From NCBI GenBank assembly GCA_021324115.1, contig JAJPJS010000018.1:1-64000 (forward strand): DNA of 64,000 nt, read 5' to 3'. This stretch comes from Nitrososphaerota archaeon. GTDB lineage: Archaea; Thermoproteota; Nitrososphaeria; Conexivisphaerales; DTJL01. Under the pieces are notes generated by a model. It did no database searches. It saw nothing but the letters and a program-made list of their open reading frames with translations, and had not been told where the DNA came from. The translations under genes and the position numbers were made by a program. This document shows, piece by piece, positions 26,718-34,772 of the stretch; position 1 is the stretch's first letter; every line of letters begins with the position of its first letter.

Positions 26718-26870
26718 CGGACGGGTAACCCGCTTGGTTTTCCGGCGTACGGCTTAAAAGCTTTGAGACGAACATACATCTGGGAAGATTTGGGGACCCT
26801 GATAAGACCGGTCACAAAATTATTAAAATGAAATATATTTGTTCCTGGATATAGATGCAATACATACTGT

Positions 26871-26884
26871 ATCATACGTGTGAT
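26871..26884. promoter_or_regulatory. Imperfect palindrome between alaS and the NikR-like gene
   Basis: ATCATACGTGTGAT differs from perfect two-fold symmetry at one base pair. It is flanked by ATACAT (26860-26865) and GTGTAT (26885-26890), which are nearly inverted copies of each other. It lies 58 bp before the regulator start, so it could be an autoregulatory operator. It does not match the enterobacterial NikR site spacing. Confidence 0.35.
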
Positions 26885-26941
26885 GTGTATCTCTTAATAA
26901 CATCAGAATGGAATATATATCAGATTTAAGACAGATGTACC

Positions 26942-27325
26942 GTGCCAGTAGTAAGCCTTTCCTTTCCCGATCAGATGGTGAAGGAGATGGACCAGATCCA
27001 GCAATCGCTCGGATTCACCGGCAGGTCCGAGCTTGTGAGGTCGGGGATTCGCCTTCTTCTGCAGGATTTGAGGGAGAAGACCCAGCTGACCGGAGCAATC
27101 ACTGCAGTTGTGGTCGTGACACATAACGAAGAGAACGAAGAGGCGGTAACCAAGATCAAGCACAAGTTCAGCCCGATCGTAAAGACACACATTCACAACA
27201 AGATGAACAAGACAAACTGTGTGGAACTTTTCCTTCTTGAAGGCGATGCTGCGGATATAACATCGATGACAAGAGAATTTCAGAGGGAGGATGTTATCAA
27301 GAGCGTCAAGCTGGTAACGCTGTGA
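26942..27325 (+). CDS. CopG/NikR-like metal-responsive regulator
   Basis: A 127-residue protein. The N-terminal ribbon-helix-helix (VVSLSFPDQMVKEMD, then GFTGRSELVRSGIRLLL) binds DNA as a dimer. The C-terminal ACT-like domain resembles the NikR nickel domain. Candidate ligands are H74, H83, H85 and C93, with E95 after it. The HxH-to-Cys distance is 8 residues instead of the 6 of E. coli NikR; a gapless alignment keeps H76, H87 and C95 equivalents but turns H89 into Lys. Metal specificity is therefore uncertain. TATA-like AATATATAT (26912-26920) is centred 26 bp before the GTG, so it is probably leaderless. No nickel transporter or enzyme gene lies adjacent. Confidence 0.75.
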   Translation: MPVVSLSFPDQMVKEMDQIQQSLGFTGRSELVRSGIRLLLQDLREKTQLTGAITAVVVVTHNEENEEAVTKIKHKFSPIVKTHIHNKMNKTNCVELFLLEGDAADITSMTREFQREDVIKSVKLVTL

Positions 27326-27387
27326 AGGATACGCTCTGGAAACTCTGACCGCCATAAACATGCGACATATTTTTTAATGGGAGACAC

Positions 27388-27789
27388 ATGCAACCATCCG
27401 TGGCGCAATTGATGAAAATGTTCCCTGGTCGTTTCATGAGAGAAATAGGTGCACGTTCACGTGAGGTTTATGAGTTTATCGGACCTGCAGTCGATATGTA
27501 TGAAGATGGCTCTGAACTTGTCGTTGTGGTGGACCTCCCTGGTTTTGAAAAGGAGTCCATAAGAACGCGCTTTGGAGATTCCTACCTGGCCGTATCGGCG
27601 AGACGAGAGACGGAAGAACATGATGGAGTCACGTACTGGGAGCAGCGGCCGCTGAGACTTAGCAGGAGGATACCCCTGCCGGTGAAGGTAAAGCGCGATG
27701 AGGATACAGAAATCAAGGCAACATACAAGGATGGCGTGCTCACCATAAGGCTTCCGATAGAGTCTGCCACGAACATCGTCGTCGAATGA
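27388..27789 (+). CDS. Small heat-shock protein (Hsp20/alpha-crystallin)
   Basis: A 133-residue holdase-type chaperone. The alpha-crystallin domain spans roughly residues 33-125, with VDLPGFEKESI at the start and YKDGVLTIRLP as the family A-x-x-x-G-V-L strand. The N-terminal arm is short, and a canonical C-terminal I-x-I is not obvious (NIVVE ends the protein). A TATA-like CATAAA is centred about 32 bp before the ATG. It converges with the UbiB-like gene only 4 bp away. Confidence 0.88.
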   Translation: MQPSVAQLMKMFPGRFMREIGARSREVYEFIGPAVDMYEDGSELVVVVDLPGFEKESIRTRFGDSYLAVSARRETEEHDGVTYWEQRPLRLSRRIPLPVKVKRDEDTEIKATYKDGVLTIRLPIESATNIVVE

Positions 27790-27793
27790 TAAT

Positions 27794-29380
27794 CTATATT
27801 CTGCTTGATATATATGATGCAGCAAAGGCGAGCAGGGATAAGATAAGTTCCATCTTCCCATAGTACGTGTTCAAACCGTACAGAGAATATGCGAAGAGAA
27901 AGATTCCCGAGCCGGCAAGCAGGCCCGCAACGAACAGCCTCGAACCCCTTGAGCCATGATTGGGGGGCGGTTGACTGTATCTGTTGTTTTCGAGAAATTC
28001 TTTCAGCAAGGGGGCAAGTTCCACGGAAGCCTGCACCGCTTCACCCAGCTTCTTTATCGCATTTCTCAGGTCTTCCCTGTACACTTCATCGGTCAGCCCC
28101 TCCTGCTCCAGCAAACCTGCCAGCACCCCCAGAATCCGGAAATTCGGGTCGAGGGTGAGGCCTATCCCCTCAAGTATGGATGACATGCGCATGTATAAAA
28201 CAAGATTTTTGGGAAGCTTGAAAGGGAACTGATAGATGGTTCTGTTGGCAACCTCCAGCAGAGCCCTCACCTCTGTTTCCTCGACCTTCTTCCCTCTCAT
28301 GTCGGCGATTGCCATGTCCAGCCCCTTCTGTATCACGTATCTGTTTGCGGTTGGCTCAAGTATGCCCAGATCTAGCATGGCGTCGATCGCGCGGGAGGAA
28401 TCGCCCTGGGCGATTGAGGTGTAAAGCCTGATCAGCTTTATTCTTGTCTCGTCATCAAGTGTCCCAGCCATGCCAAAATCGTACAGGATTATCTTCCCGT
28501 CGTTCGTGACCGATATGTTGCCGGGGTGGGGGTCTGCATGAAAAATATCCTGACTGAGCACCATTCTCAGGAAGACACGGGTTATCTTCCTCGCCAGTCT
28601 CTTCCTGTCCAGCCCGAGTTCTTCGATTTTCTTTACATCCGTTATTTTGACCCCCGGCAGGTACTGCATCACCAGAATCTTCGAAGTGGATATGTCGGGG
28701 AAGATATTCGGAACAAGAATGCCCCTTTCATCCTTCAGGTTTCTTCGTATCCTGCTCAGATGTTCTGCCTCCAGCTTGTAGTCCATCTCTTCGATGATGG
28801 TTTCGGAAAACTGGTTTACAATCGATTCGGCCGTGAATCTCAAAGCTGGGTCTATGAAGCGACCAACCAGTGGTACCAATCTCTTGAGCACCCCTATGTC
28901 GAGGCGAACCAGGTCGTTCACTCCAGGTCTCATCACCTTCACGACCACCTCCTGGCCCTTGTACTGTGCGCGATAAACGACTCCCAGGCTTGCCCCAGAA
29001 ATCGCATGCTCGTCGAACCTGTCGAATACTTTTTCGATGGGGCCTACCTCGGACTGGATACTCTGCTTCACCTGTGTAAAAGGAGGAGCAGGGACATCAT
29101 CCTGCAGCTTGGCGAATTCATCGATATAGGGTTGGGGGAGTACATCCGGCCTTGCTGAAAGCAGCTGACCAAGCTTGATGAAAGTCGGGCCCAGCTCGAT
29201 GAATGAGCGAGCAGCCCTCTCTCCGTTTCTTCTGTATCTTTCATAGTTGATGATTCTGCCCTCGGACTTTATGATTTCTTTCCTGTCTCGCCTGTATCTG
29301 AGAACAGGAATCGCAAGTTTCAGCACGACCCGAACAAGACGGATATCTTCTTTGCTGAGTATCCTCGCCATAGTTGACAC
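27794..29380 (-). CDS. ABC1/UbiB-family atypical protein kinase-like ATPase, membrane-anchored
   Basis: A 528-residue UbiB/ABC1 protein. Seen: the family KxGQ motif (FIKLGQLLSARPDVLP), glycine/alanine nucleotide loop GASLGVVYRAQ, lysine strand VVVKVMRPG, catalytic FHADPHPGNI and metal-binding LYDFGMAG. Two membrane helices end the chain (LFVAGLLAGSGIFLFAYSLY and ILSLLAFAASYI), as in bacterial UbiB. The family supports isoprenoid-quinone or lipid biosynthesis through ATPase activity. In archaea its role is unknown, possibly menaquinone or membrane-lipid homeostasis. Confidence 0.9.
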   Translation of the reverse strand: MSTMARILSKEDIRLVRVVLKLAIPVLRYRRDRKEIIKSEGRIINYERYRRNGERAARSFIELGPTFIKLGQLLSARPDVLPQPYIDEFAKLQDDVPAPPFTQVKQSIQSEVGPIEKVFDRFDEHAISGASLGVVYRAQYKGQEVVVKVMRPGVNDLVRLDIGVLKRLVPLVGRFIDPALRFTAESIVNQFSETIIEEMDYKLEAEHLSRIRRNLKDERGILVPNIFPDISTSKILVMQYLPGVKITDVKKIEELGLDRKRLARKITRVFLRMVLSQDIFHADPHPGNISVTNDGKIILYDFGMAGTLDDETRIKLIRLYTSIAQGDSSRAIDAMLDLGILEPTANRYVIQKGLDMAIADMRGKKVEETEVRALLEVANRTIYQFPFKLPKNLVLYMRMSSILEGIGLTLDPNFRILGVLAGLLEQEGLTDEVYREDLRNAIKKLGEAVQASVELAPLLKEFLENNRYSQPPPNHGSRGSRLFVAGLLAGSGIFLFAYSLYGLNTYYGKMELILSLLAFAASYISSRI

Positions 29381-29392
29381 CAGTGATTATCG

Positions 29393-29788
29393 TCAGGATC
29401 GTGCTCGCCTGGACCGTTTCAGGATGCTCCTAGGAGCGAATAAAGCGGTGAGGAGTTTCGACAGGCTTCCAAGACCTTCAAGAAAAAGAAGCCAGAATAC
29501 CAGGCTTGGCAGGAAATCGATGAAGAGATGACCCACTGGATCTATCCGTGGGTCTTTCCTGTCGATATGAATTTCATATGCGCATGGATATTCCCTGATA
29601 TGTGCGCCGGATGTATGCCGGTACTGCCTGGACGAGAGACGAGGGTTGCCAAGCCACGTTTGTTGATATCCCTCAGGCAGGGAAAGGACGAGATCTTTTC
29701 TGACCCACAACGATTCTGAATCCACGAGCCGCGAGCCATACCGGTACAATTTATCCTTTCCACAGGACTTCGTGGCAGGAGCAGCCAC
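29393..29788 (-). CDS. Hypothetical protein with one C-terminal hydrophobic segment
   Basis: A 131-residue frame opening with GTG, 12 bp upstream of the UbiB-like gene and on the same strand. It has a soluble part (for example REYPCAYEIHIDRKDPRIDP) and a hydrophobic stretch FIDFLPSLVFWLLFLEG near the C-terminus. I do not recognise the family. Protein-like composition and tight spacing suggest a real cotranscribed gene, but the start is unproven and a competing plus-strand frame exists. Confidence 0.45.
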   Translation of the reverse strand: MAAPATKSCGKDKLYRYGSRLVDSESLWVRKDLVLSLPEGYQQTWLGNPRLSSRQYRHTSGAHIREYPCAYEIHIDRKDPRIDPVGHLFIDFLPSLVFWLLFLEGLGSLSKLLTALFAPRSILKRSRRARS

Positions 29789-29916
29789 CTTTCAGGATTC
29801 TTGGCTGCGCTGATGCCGGCCATTCAGGAGGTGAATAACCTGAAACTTTCGATGTTATGAAAAGATAGAAGACGGAACGAAATCGCTTAAATGCGCAATG
29901 CCGGACGCATGCGCCA

Positions 29917-30378
29917 TTGAACAGGACAAAATACATAGCCACGGCATCGGTTATGGCCGCTCTTTACCTGGTTCTCGTTCTCGCCTTTGCGGGCATCTCC
30001 TACGGGCAGATTCAATTCAGAGTCGCAAATATACTGATCGGGGTTGTTCCACTGCTAGGAATGCCCGCCGTGGTGGGGATAACCGTGGGTGTGTTTGCCT
30101 CCAACGTAATTTCGCCCCTCGGGCCGCTTGACCTGCTTTCGGCGATTCCTTCATTCGTTGGCCTGGCTTTGATATACAAACTCAGGAACAGGAGCGTGCT
30201 TCTGGGGCTCTCAATCTACACACTCCTGGTTTCACTATGGGTGAGCTTCCTGATATTCAGAACCTATGAAGTACCTTGGGTTCCAACCTTTGCGTATGTT
30301 TTTGTTGGCGTATTCCTTGCCACGGTGGTTGGTGGCTATGCCGTGTACAGGGCCGCAGGAAAGGTGATGGCCAAGTGA
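29917..30378 (+). CDS. queT: QueT-family membrane protein (queuosine/archaeosine precursor uptake)
   Basis: A 153-residue polytopic protein with about five helices, matching QueT-type ECF S components (GISYGQIQFRVANIL, then LLGMPAVVGITVGVFASNV and LGPLDLLSAIPS). These take up preQ0/preQ1-like 7-deazaguanines. Its stop overlaps the queC start, which supports the assignment. TATA-like CTTAAAT (29886-29892) is centred 28 bp before the TTG at 29917, making a leaderless TTG start plausible. No ECF ATPases are adjacent. Confidence 0.78.
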   Translation: MNRTKYIATASVMAALYLVLVLAFAGISYGQIQFRVANILIGVVPLLGMPAVVGITVGVFASNVISPLGPLDLLSAIPSFVGLALIYKLRNRSVLLGLSIYTLLVSLWVSFLIFRTYEVPWVPTFAYVFVGVFLATVVGGYAVYRAAGKVMAK

Positions 30379-31055
30379 AGGCAGTGGCCGTGGTATCAGG
30401 AGGGCCAGACAGCATGGGGTACGCCGCGGTGTGGAAGTCGCGAGGCTTCGCCATACACCCCATTGTATTTGATTATGGCCAGAAGGGGAAGAAGGAGGTG
30501 GAAATACTGGGCCGGTTGTGCCCGAAACTTGGTTTCGAAAAGGAGGTGAGGGTAGACCTGTCATCATTGAGCAGGCTTTGGCCCAATACACAGCTTACCG
30601 ACCCATCGATTCGGGTTGAAAGTGAATATGCCAGGAATGTTGTCGTTCCTCTCAGGAATGGTGTGTTCCTCATGGTTGCGGCAGCCTATGCAGATTCGCT
30701 CGGAGCGGACCATCTGCTTTACGGAGCGCATCTGAGCGATTCAGCGAGGCGAGGAACAGGTGGAGAGCCACTTTACCCGGACTGCACCCCAGAGTTCGCT
30801 TCAGCACTTGAAGATGCCGTGAACAAGGGAAGATTTTCAGGAACGCCCATAAAAATACACAGCCCTGCGATCGAAGGGCTGACAAAGGACCGGCTGTTGA
30901 GAATGGCCTACGATGTCATGGGGGACCTGATATTCGAAACATGGTCCTGCTACCTGTCTGGGGATGTGCATTGTGGTGCGTGTGAATCCTGCAGCAACAG
31001 GAGGAAGGCATTCGCTGCGGCAGGCATCGAAGATAAAACCAGATATGAACATTGA
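30375..31055 (+). CDS. queC: 7-cyano-7-deazaguanine synthase QueC
   Basis: A 226-residue enzyme that converts 7-carboxy-7-deazaguanine to preQ0 with ATP and ammonia, feeding archaeosine in tRNA. The PP-loop is VVSGGPDSMG at the N-terminus. The C-terminal zinc site is formed by the cysteines of WSCYLSGDVHCGACESCSNR. The open frame extends to 30276, but the GTG at 30375 overlaps the QueT stop and gives the correct N-terminus. The usual signature SGGxDS has Pro in place of Leu or Met. Confidence 0.92.
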   Translation: MKAVAVVSGGPDSMGYAAVWKSRGFAIHPIVFDYGQKGKKEVEILGRLCPKLGFEKEVRVDLSSLSRLWPNTQLTDPSIRVESEYARNVVVPLRNGVFLMVAAAYADSLGADHLLYGAHLSDSARRGTGGEPLYPDCTPEFASALEDAVNKGRFSGTPIKIHSPAIEGLTKDRLLRMAYDVMGDLIFETWSCYLSGDVHCGACESCSNRRKAFAAAGIEDKTRYEH

Positions 31056-32054
31056 TCAGTTGCCGTAAACTTCATGGATTTTCTGTATGATCGTCTGTCT
31101 TGCCCTTTCTCTGTCCCCTGTAGTTTCTATCCGGAATCCCAGGTTAAACCCAGCAGCAAATTCGTGGCCGCCCCCACCGAGAAGCTGCGCTATCGTCCGA
31201 CAGCTTACCCTTTCGTCATTCCTTCTGACGCTGCCGGAACCGTCCTCCGTGAAGCCGATACAACCACTCAACTCTTTGTTCTGAAGCACGTCATTGCATA
31301 TCGATGAACCGGAGAACAGCTTCGGATACTGGAATACCGCAAACTGCATGCCGCCCGCCGAGACCGTTTCTATGCCGGACAGCACCTTCCTTCTCTCGGA
31401 ATCCTTCAGCTGCACGTATTTCTCGACCTGCTCCAGCTGATACTTTTCGAGCAGCCTCTCCGGTTCTGCTTCTGCCCGGGGGAAGGCAAGATGGAGTGCC
31501 AGATGTATCAGGTTCGGATGGAAGAAGCTTTCCGCGTCCAGATAGTTGTAATAGTCTATCAGTGTAACAAGCCGATTTGTAACCGGATATCTGTTTTCCA
31601 TGAGGTCAGAGTCCCTACCGAGCGCAGAGATCAGTTTTGCGTGCGGGTCATCCAAACCGTTCATGGAGTACATTCTGTCGTACACTATCATGGAGCCGGT
31701 TGTTGTGCTTGGTCTCAGGTCAAGAACGTCCACCACTTCGCTCAGCTCCTTGATGATTTCAGGCTTCGTTGGGTGATGGTCCATCCAGGTGATCCGGTTT
31801 CCCCTGGATCTTATTCTTTTGAGACGTTCGATCACCTCTCCGATGAATTTCTGGTCGGTTGCGAGGTCCGAAATGTACATCTCGAACCCTGAGGCTTCAA
31901 GAAGCCTGTCGTCAATCATCGAAGGACCGTCTCCATAGTCCTTCAGTGTCAGGAAAAAGGGGGCCGGCCTGTGTTTGGTGAAGTATCTGACCATAAGGGC
32001 AGCAGATGATATTCCATCCAGATCCTTCCTGTGTGATGTTATTACGGAGTTCAC
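31056..32054 (-). CDS. DHH-family phosphoesterase
   Basis: A 332-residue DHH/DHHA1-type protein related to RecJ/NrnA exonucleases or nano-RNases. The N-terminal motif I is SHRKDLDGISSAA, and the namesake motif is MDHHPTK. GGGGHEFAAGFNLGF near the C-terminus matches the DHHA1 substrate-binding G-G-G-H. The first motif has HRKDLDG where D-x-D usually occurs. The TATA-like TTTTAATCC on the minus strand is centred about 28 bp before the GTG start. It converges with queC, stop against stop. Confidence 0.82.
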   Translation of the reverse strand: MNSVITSHRKDLDGISSAALMVRYFTKHRPAPFFLTLKDYGDGPSMIDDRLLEASGFEMYISDLATDQKFIGEVIERLKRIRSRGNRITWMDHHPTKPEIIKELSEVVDVLDLRPSTTTGSMIVYDRMYSMNGLDDPHAKLISALGRDSDLMENRYPVTNRLVTLIDYYNYLDAESFFHPNLIHLALHLAFPRAEAEPERLLEKYQLEQVEKYVQLKDSERRKVLSGIETVSAGGMQFAVFQYPKLFSGSSICNDVLQNKELSGCIGFTEDGSGSVRRNDERVSCRTIAQLLGGGGHEFAAGFNLGFRIETTGDRERARQTIIQKIHEVYGN

Positions 32055-32088
32055 GCGGCCACGTAGAATGGAGGGATTAAAAGATGTT

Positions 32089-32943
32089 TTATGCTCTTGC
32101 GGCCGTTTCGAGGAGCTTCATTTCTTCAGGTGTCAACGACCAGCCTGCCCCTCCTGCATCCTCCTCTGCTCTCTCTCTGCTGGATATCCTTGGGATCGGA
32201 AATAACGCGGGACTCTTCTCCTTTATCCAGTTCAGAGATATCTGACTGTACGTCTTACCGCCATGCCTCTTTGATATCGAGTCCATGGCTTCCCTTACCT
32301 TGCGAGGTGGATTGGCAAGTGCGCCATTTGAAAGTGGTCTGTAGGCTATGACAGCCAGTCCTAGACGCTCTGAGTATGGAAGCAGGTCTGCTTCAATGTC
32401 ACGCACCAGCAGGTTGTACTCGACCTGATCTGAAATCAGCTCCTGCTTTGACAGTGAATCGACCGACTCTTGCACCTGGGTCACAGTGAAGTTGCTCACA
32501 CCTATGTACCTTATCTTCCCTTCATTGACCAGTCTTTCCATGCCCCTCATCGTTTCCCTTATCGGCACTCGCCTGCTGGGCCAGTGAATCTGATACAGAT
32601 CGATATATTTCGTCTTCAATCGTTCCAGGCTTCGATCTGCGGCACGGAGCAGGTCTTCGTAACCGGCGCGGCTGGGCCACACCTTGGTGGCTATGAAAAA
32701 GTCATCTCTTTTGAAATTCTGCATGGCTTCGGCAACGATTGGTTCGGTGAGATACACCTCGGCTGTATCGATGAAATTGAGGCCGAGTTCGAGCCCCCTC
32801 TTCAGTCCTTCAACTACGGTTTTACTTCCAGGCATCGTTTTCCCGGGAAACGTATCAGGGGATGTTTCCATTGTGTCATAGTAGGTTCCCATCCCGATTA
32901 CGGATATATGCTCTCTCGTCCAGCCGAAACTCCTTTTCTCCAC
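32089..32943 (-). CDS. Aldo-keto reductase
   Basis: A 284-residue NAD(P)H-dependent AKR. The barrel signatures include SVIGMGTYYD, NFIDTAEVY (catalytic Asp and Tyr), FIATKVWPS (Lys), IDLYQIHWPS (His) and GVSNFTV. The frame extends to 33045, but that would cross the divergent membrane-protein start; the GTG at 32943 gives the standard AKR N-terminus, and TATA-like CAATAATTT lies 27 bp upstream. Substrate unknown. Confidence 0.87.
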   Translation of the reverse strand: MEKRSFGWTREHISVIGMGTYYDTMETSPDTFPGKTMPGSKTVVEGLKRGLELGLNFIDTAEVYLTEPIVAEAMQNFKRDDFFIATKVWPSRAGYEDLLRAADRSLERLKTKYIDLYQIHWPSRRVPIRETMRGMERLVNEGKIRYIGVSNFTVTQVQESVDSLSKQELISDQVEYNLLVRDIEADLLPYSERLGLAVIAYRPLSNGALANPPRKVREAMDSISKRHGGKTYSQISLNWIKEKSPALFPIPRISSRERAEEDAGGAGWSLTPEEMKLLETAARA

Positions 32944-33023
32944 CAACAACCACCCTAAGATGGCGAAATTATTGAATTGTTCGTCGCATTCCACAAAAGT
33001 ATTTTTATCTTGAGAAGTACATT

Positions 33024-33770
33024 GTGCACGTGAGCTCGCTGACATTCACGTTGAGGACGAGGGCACTGGTCGCCCTTGTCCTTGTGGGCTCGGTCGTGTC
33101 TTTTGGCACGTTCGGCTATGCCATAATAGAAAAGCAGTCACTGCTGCAATCCTTCTACTTCATGAGCATGATATTCACGGCTCAGGGTCCGCCCTCGGAG
33201 CCAAAAACCACGGCGGGATTAGTTTTTGCTGCGTTGATGGCATACGTATCGATAGGTGTCCTGGTTTCTTCGATAGGCTTCCTCTTTGGCCCCTTCCTGG
33301 TTCAGGCGATCAAAGACGTGGTGAGAAAGGCGGAGGAAAAGTTCGAGCTGAAGAATCATGTGATCGTATGCGGATTCAACGAGATGTCAAGGCTTATACT
33401 GGAATCTCTCAAGGAAAGAGGGATACCACACGTCCTGATAGACCAAGACCAGTCCCTTGTGGAAAAGATGATACTTAATGGCGTGCCTGCAGTGTTTGGC
33501 GATGCCACATCAACTTCGACACTGAAGAATGCCGAGATCGGACATGCATGCTCCCTTGTCGCATGTTACCCGGACGACTCAAAGAATGCCTTCACCATTC
33601 TTACTGCAAAACAGCTGAAGCCGGATATCTTCTGCATCAGCAGGGTCACTCAGGAGGAAAATGTGGAAAAGCTGAAGATGGTGAAGTCCGACAGCATAGT
33701 GTCCCCGACTCTGGTTGGTGCGAAGATGATGCTCGAGGAACTCGCAGATCAGTACAAGGATAAAGGATGA
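33024..33770 (+). CDS. Two-helix pore-like membrane protein with TrkA-N (RCK) domain and aberrant filter
   Basis: A 248-residue protein built like an MthK-type potassium channel: TM1 (about 14-35), pore helix (40-51), TM2 (62-88), then a Rossmann RCK domain starting NHVIVCGFNEMSR (111-123). At the selectivity filter, where potassium channels have TVGYGD, the sequence is TAQGPPSEP (52-60). It should not be assumed to conduct potassium. The RCK half is intact, including DATS and a late VSPTLVGAKMM. TATA-like TTTTTATC is centred 25 bp before the GTG at 33030, the likelier start; 33024 is also in frame. PriL follows after 6 bp. Confidence 0.8.
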   Translation: MHVSSLTFTLRTRALVALVLVGSVVSFGTFGYAIIEKQSLLQSFYFMSMIFTAQGPPSEPKTTAGLVFAALMAYVSIGVLVSSIGFLFGPFLVQAIKDVVRKAEEKFELKNHVIVCGFNEMSRLILESLKERGIPHVLIDQDQSLVEKMILNGVPAVFGDATSTSTLKNAEIGHACSLVACYPDDSKNAFTILTAKQLKPDIFCISRVTQEENVEKLKMVKSDSIVSPTLVGAKMMLEELADQYKDKG

Positions 33771-33776
33771 ACACAC

Positions 33777-34772
33777 TTGTCGACCGCGTCTTTCAGCACG
33801 TATGAACTGGCCAGATACCCTTTCATTCCATCCGCGGAAGGATACCTGAAGGAGGTTGGATTTACACTTGAGGATGCGGCAACCCCCTCTATACTTGGTA
33901 GAGCAAAAGAGAGGGTGCTGGCAGCCATTGAGAGGCGTAAGATAAGCCTGAATCTCTCTGATATAGACAGGGAAATAATCAGCTTTTACGTATCTTTGCT
34001 GATTGTAAGGGCAACCGGTAGCGGGTGGCTTGCCAGGATTTACGCCAAGGCGGAGGGGGACAGGTCAAGCGAAGCCTTCAAGGACGAAAAGGATGCGGCT
34101 GTTTGCCGGATCGTCAATCAACTATTCGAAATGAACCTGCAGCAGGTTGACAAGCTTCCCTGGCAGATGAATACGAATTACATGAAGATCGCATTCGTAG
34201 CTCCTTTGCCTGTTTATCTGAAGGTTAGCTCCAAACTCGAACAGATCGATAACCCAAATCTGGCGTTAATCGAGAATGTCGTTGACCGGGGTAAGATCTA
34301 TTTGACTCGTGAAAGAGTTCTTGAGCTCGTGGAGGGACAATTTTCCGCTTTGATACTTGGGAGGATCAGAAGTCTGAAGACTCCCCCGTCACTTCCGAAG
34401 GACATGAAGAGTATTGTTGACGAAATCTCCGCAAGGATTCCGAAACCCAGGAGGCCCGACATCTCCAAATTCCAGTACATCGAAAAACTTCTCAAGGTCA
34501 ATGTTCAGGATGGCAGGCACAGGATACTCTGGCTCATCCTTCCGCCATATCTGGTTAATGTCAAACATCTCTCCGATGACGAGGCGATGGATGCGATCAA
34601 GGCGTACATGGAACGGGTTGGCTGGAAGGAAAGCAGGGCTGACAGAATAATAAGGTACAACATAAAGAGGGCCAGAAGGATCGGACTCATGCCACCCACG
34701 CTGGAAAGACTAGAACAGACCTCGCCCGGTCTATACAAAATCATAGTTGAAAGTATCAGCGGCGTGTCATAG
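33777..34772 (+). CDS. priL: DNA primase large subunit PriL, lacking iron-sulfur cysteines
   Basis: A 331-residue archaeal PriL, the non-catalytic primase subunit that supports initiation and primer counting with PriS. The N-terminus (YELARYPFIPSAEGYLK) and the helical body, ending with RHRILWLILPPYLV and RIIRYNIKRARRIGLMPP, match the family. Archaeal and eukaryotic PriL normally hold a 4Fe-4S cluster through four C-terminal cysteines. Here the whole protein has a single Cys (C110, in the N-terminal half), so no cluster can be bound. TTG start. The 3' end overlaps the convergent mutase gene by 17 bp. PriS is not in the window. Confidence 0.87.
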   Translation: MSTASFSTYELARYPFIPSAEGYLKEVGFTLEDAATPSILGRAKERVLAAIERRKISLNLSDIDREIISFYVSLLIVRATGSGWLARIYAKAEGDRSSEAFKDEKDAAVCRIVNQLFEMNLQQVDKLPWQMNTNYMKIAFVAPLPVYLKVSSKLEQIDNPNLALIENVVDRGKIYLTRERVLELVEGQFSALILGRIRSLKTPPSLPKDMKSIVDEISARIPKPRRPDISKFQYIEKLLKVNVQDGRHRILWLILPPYLVNVKHLSDDEAMDAIKAYMERVGWKESRADRIIRYNIKRARRIGLMPPTLERLEQTSPGLYKIIVESISGVS

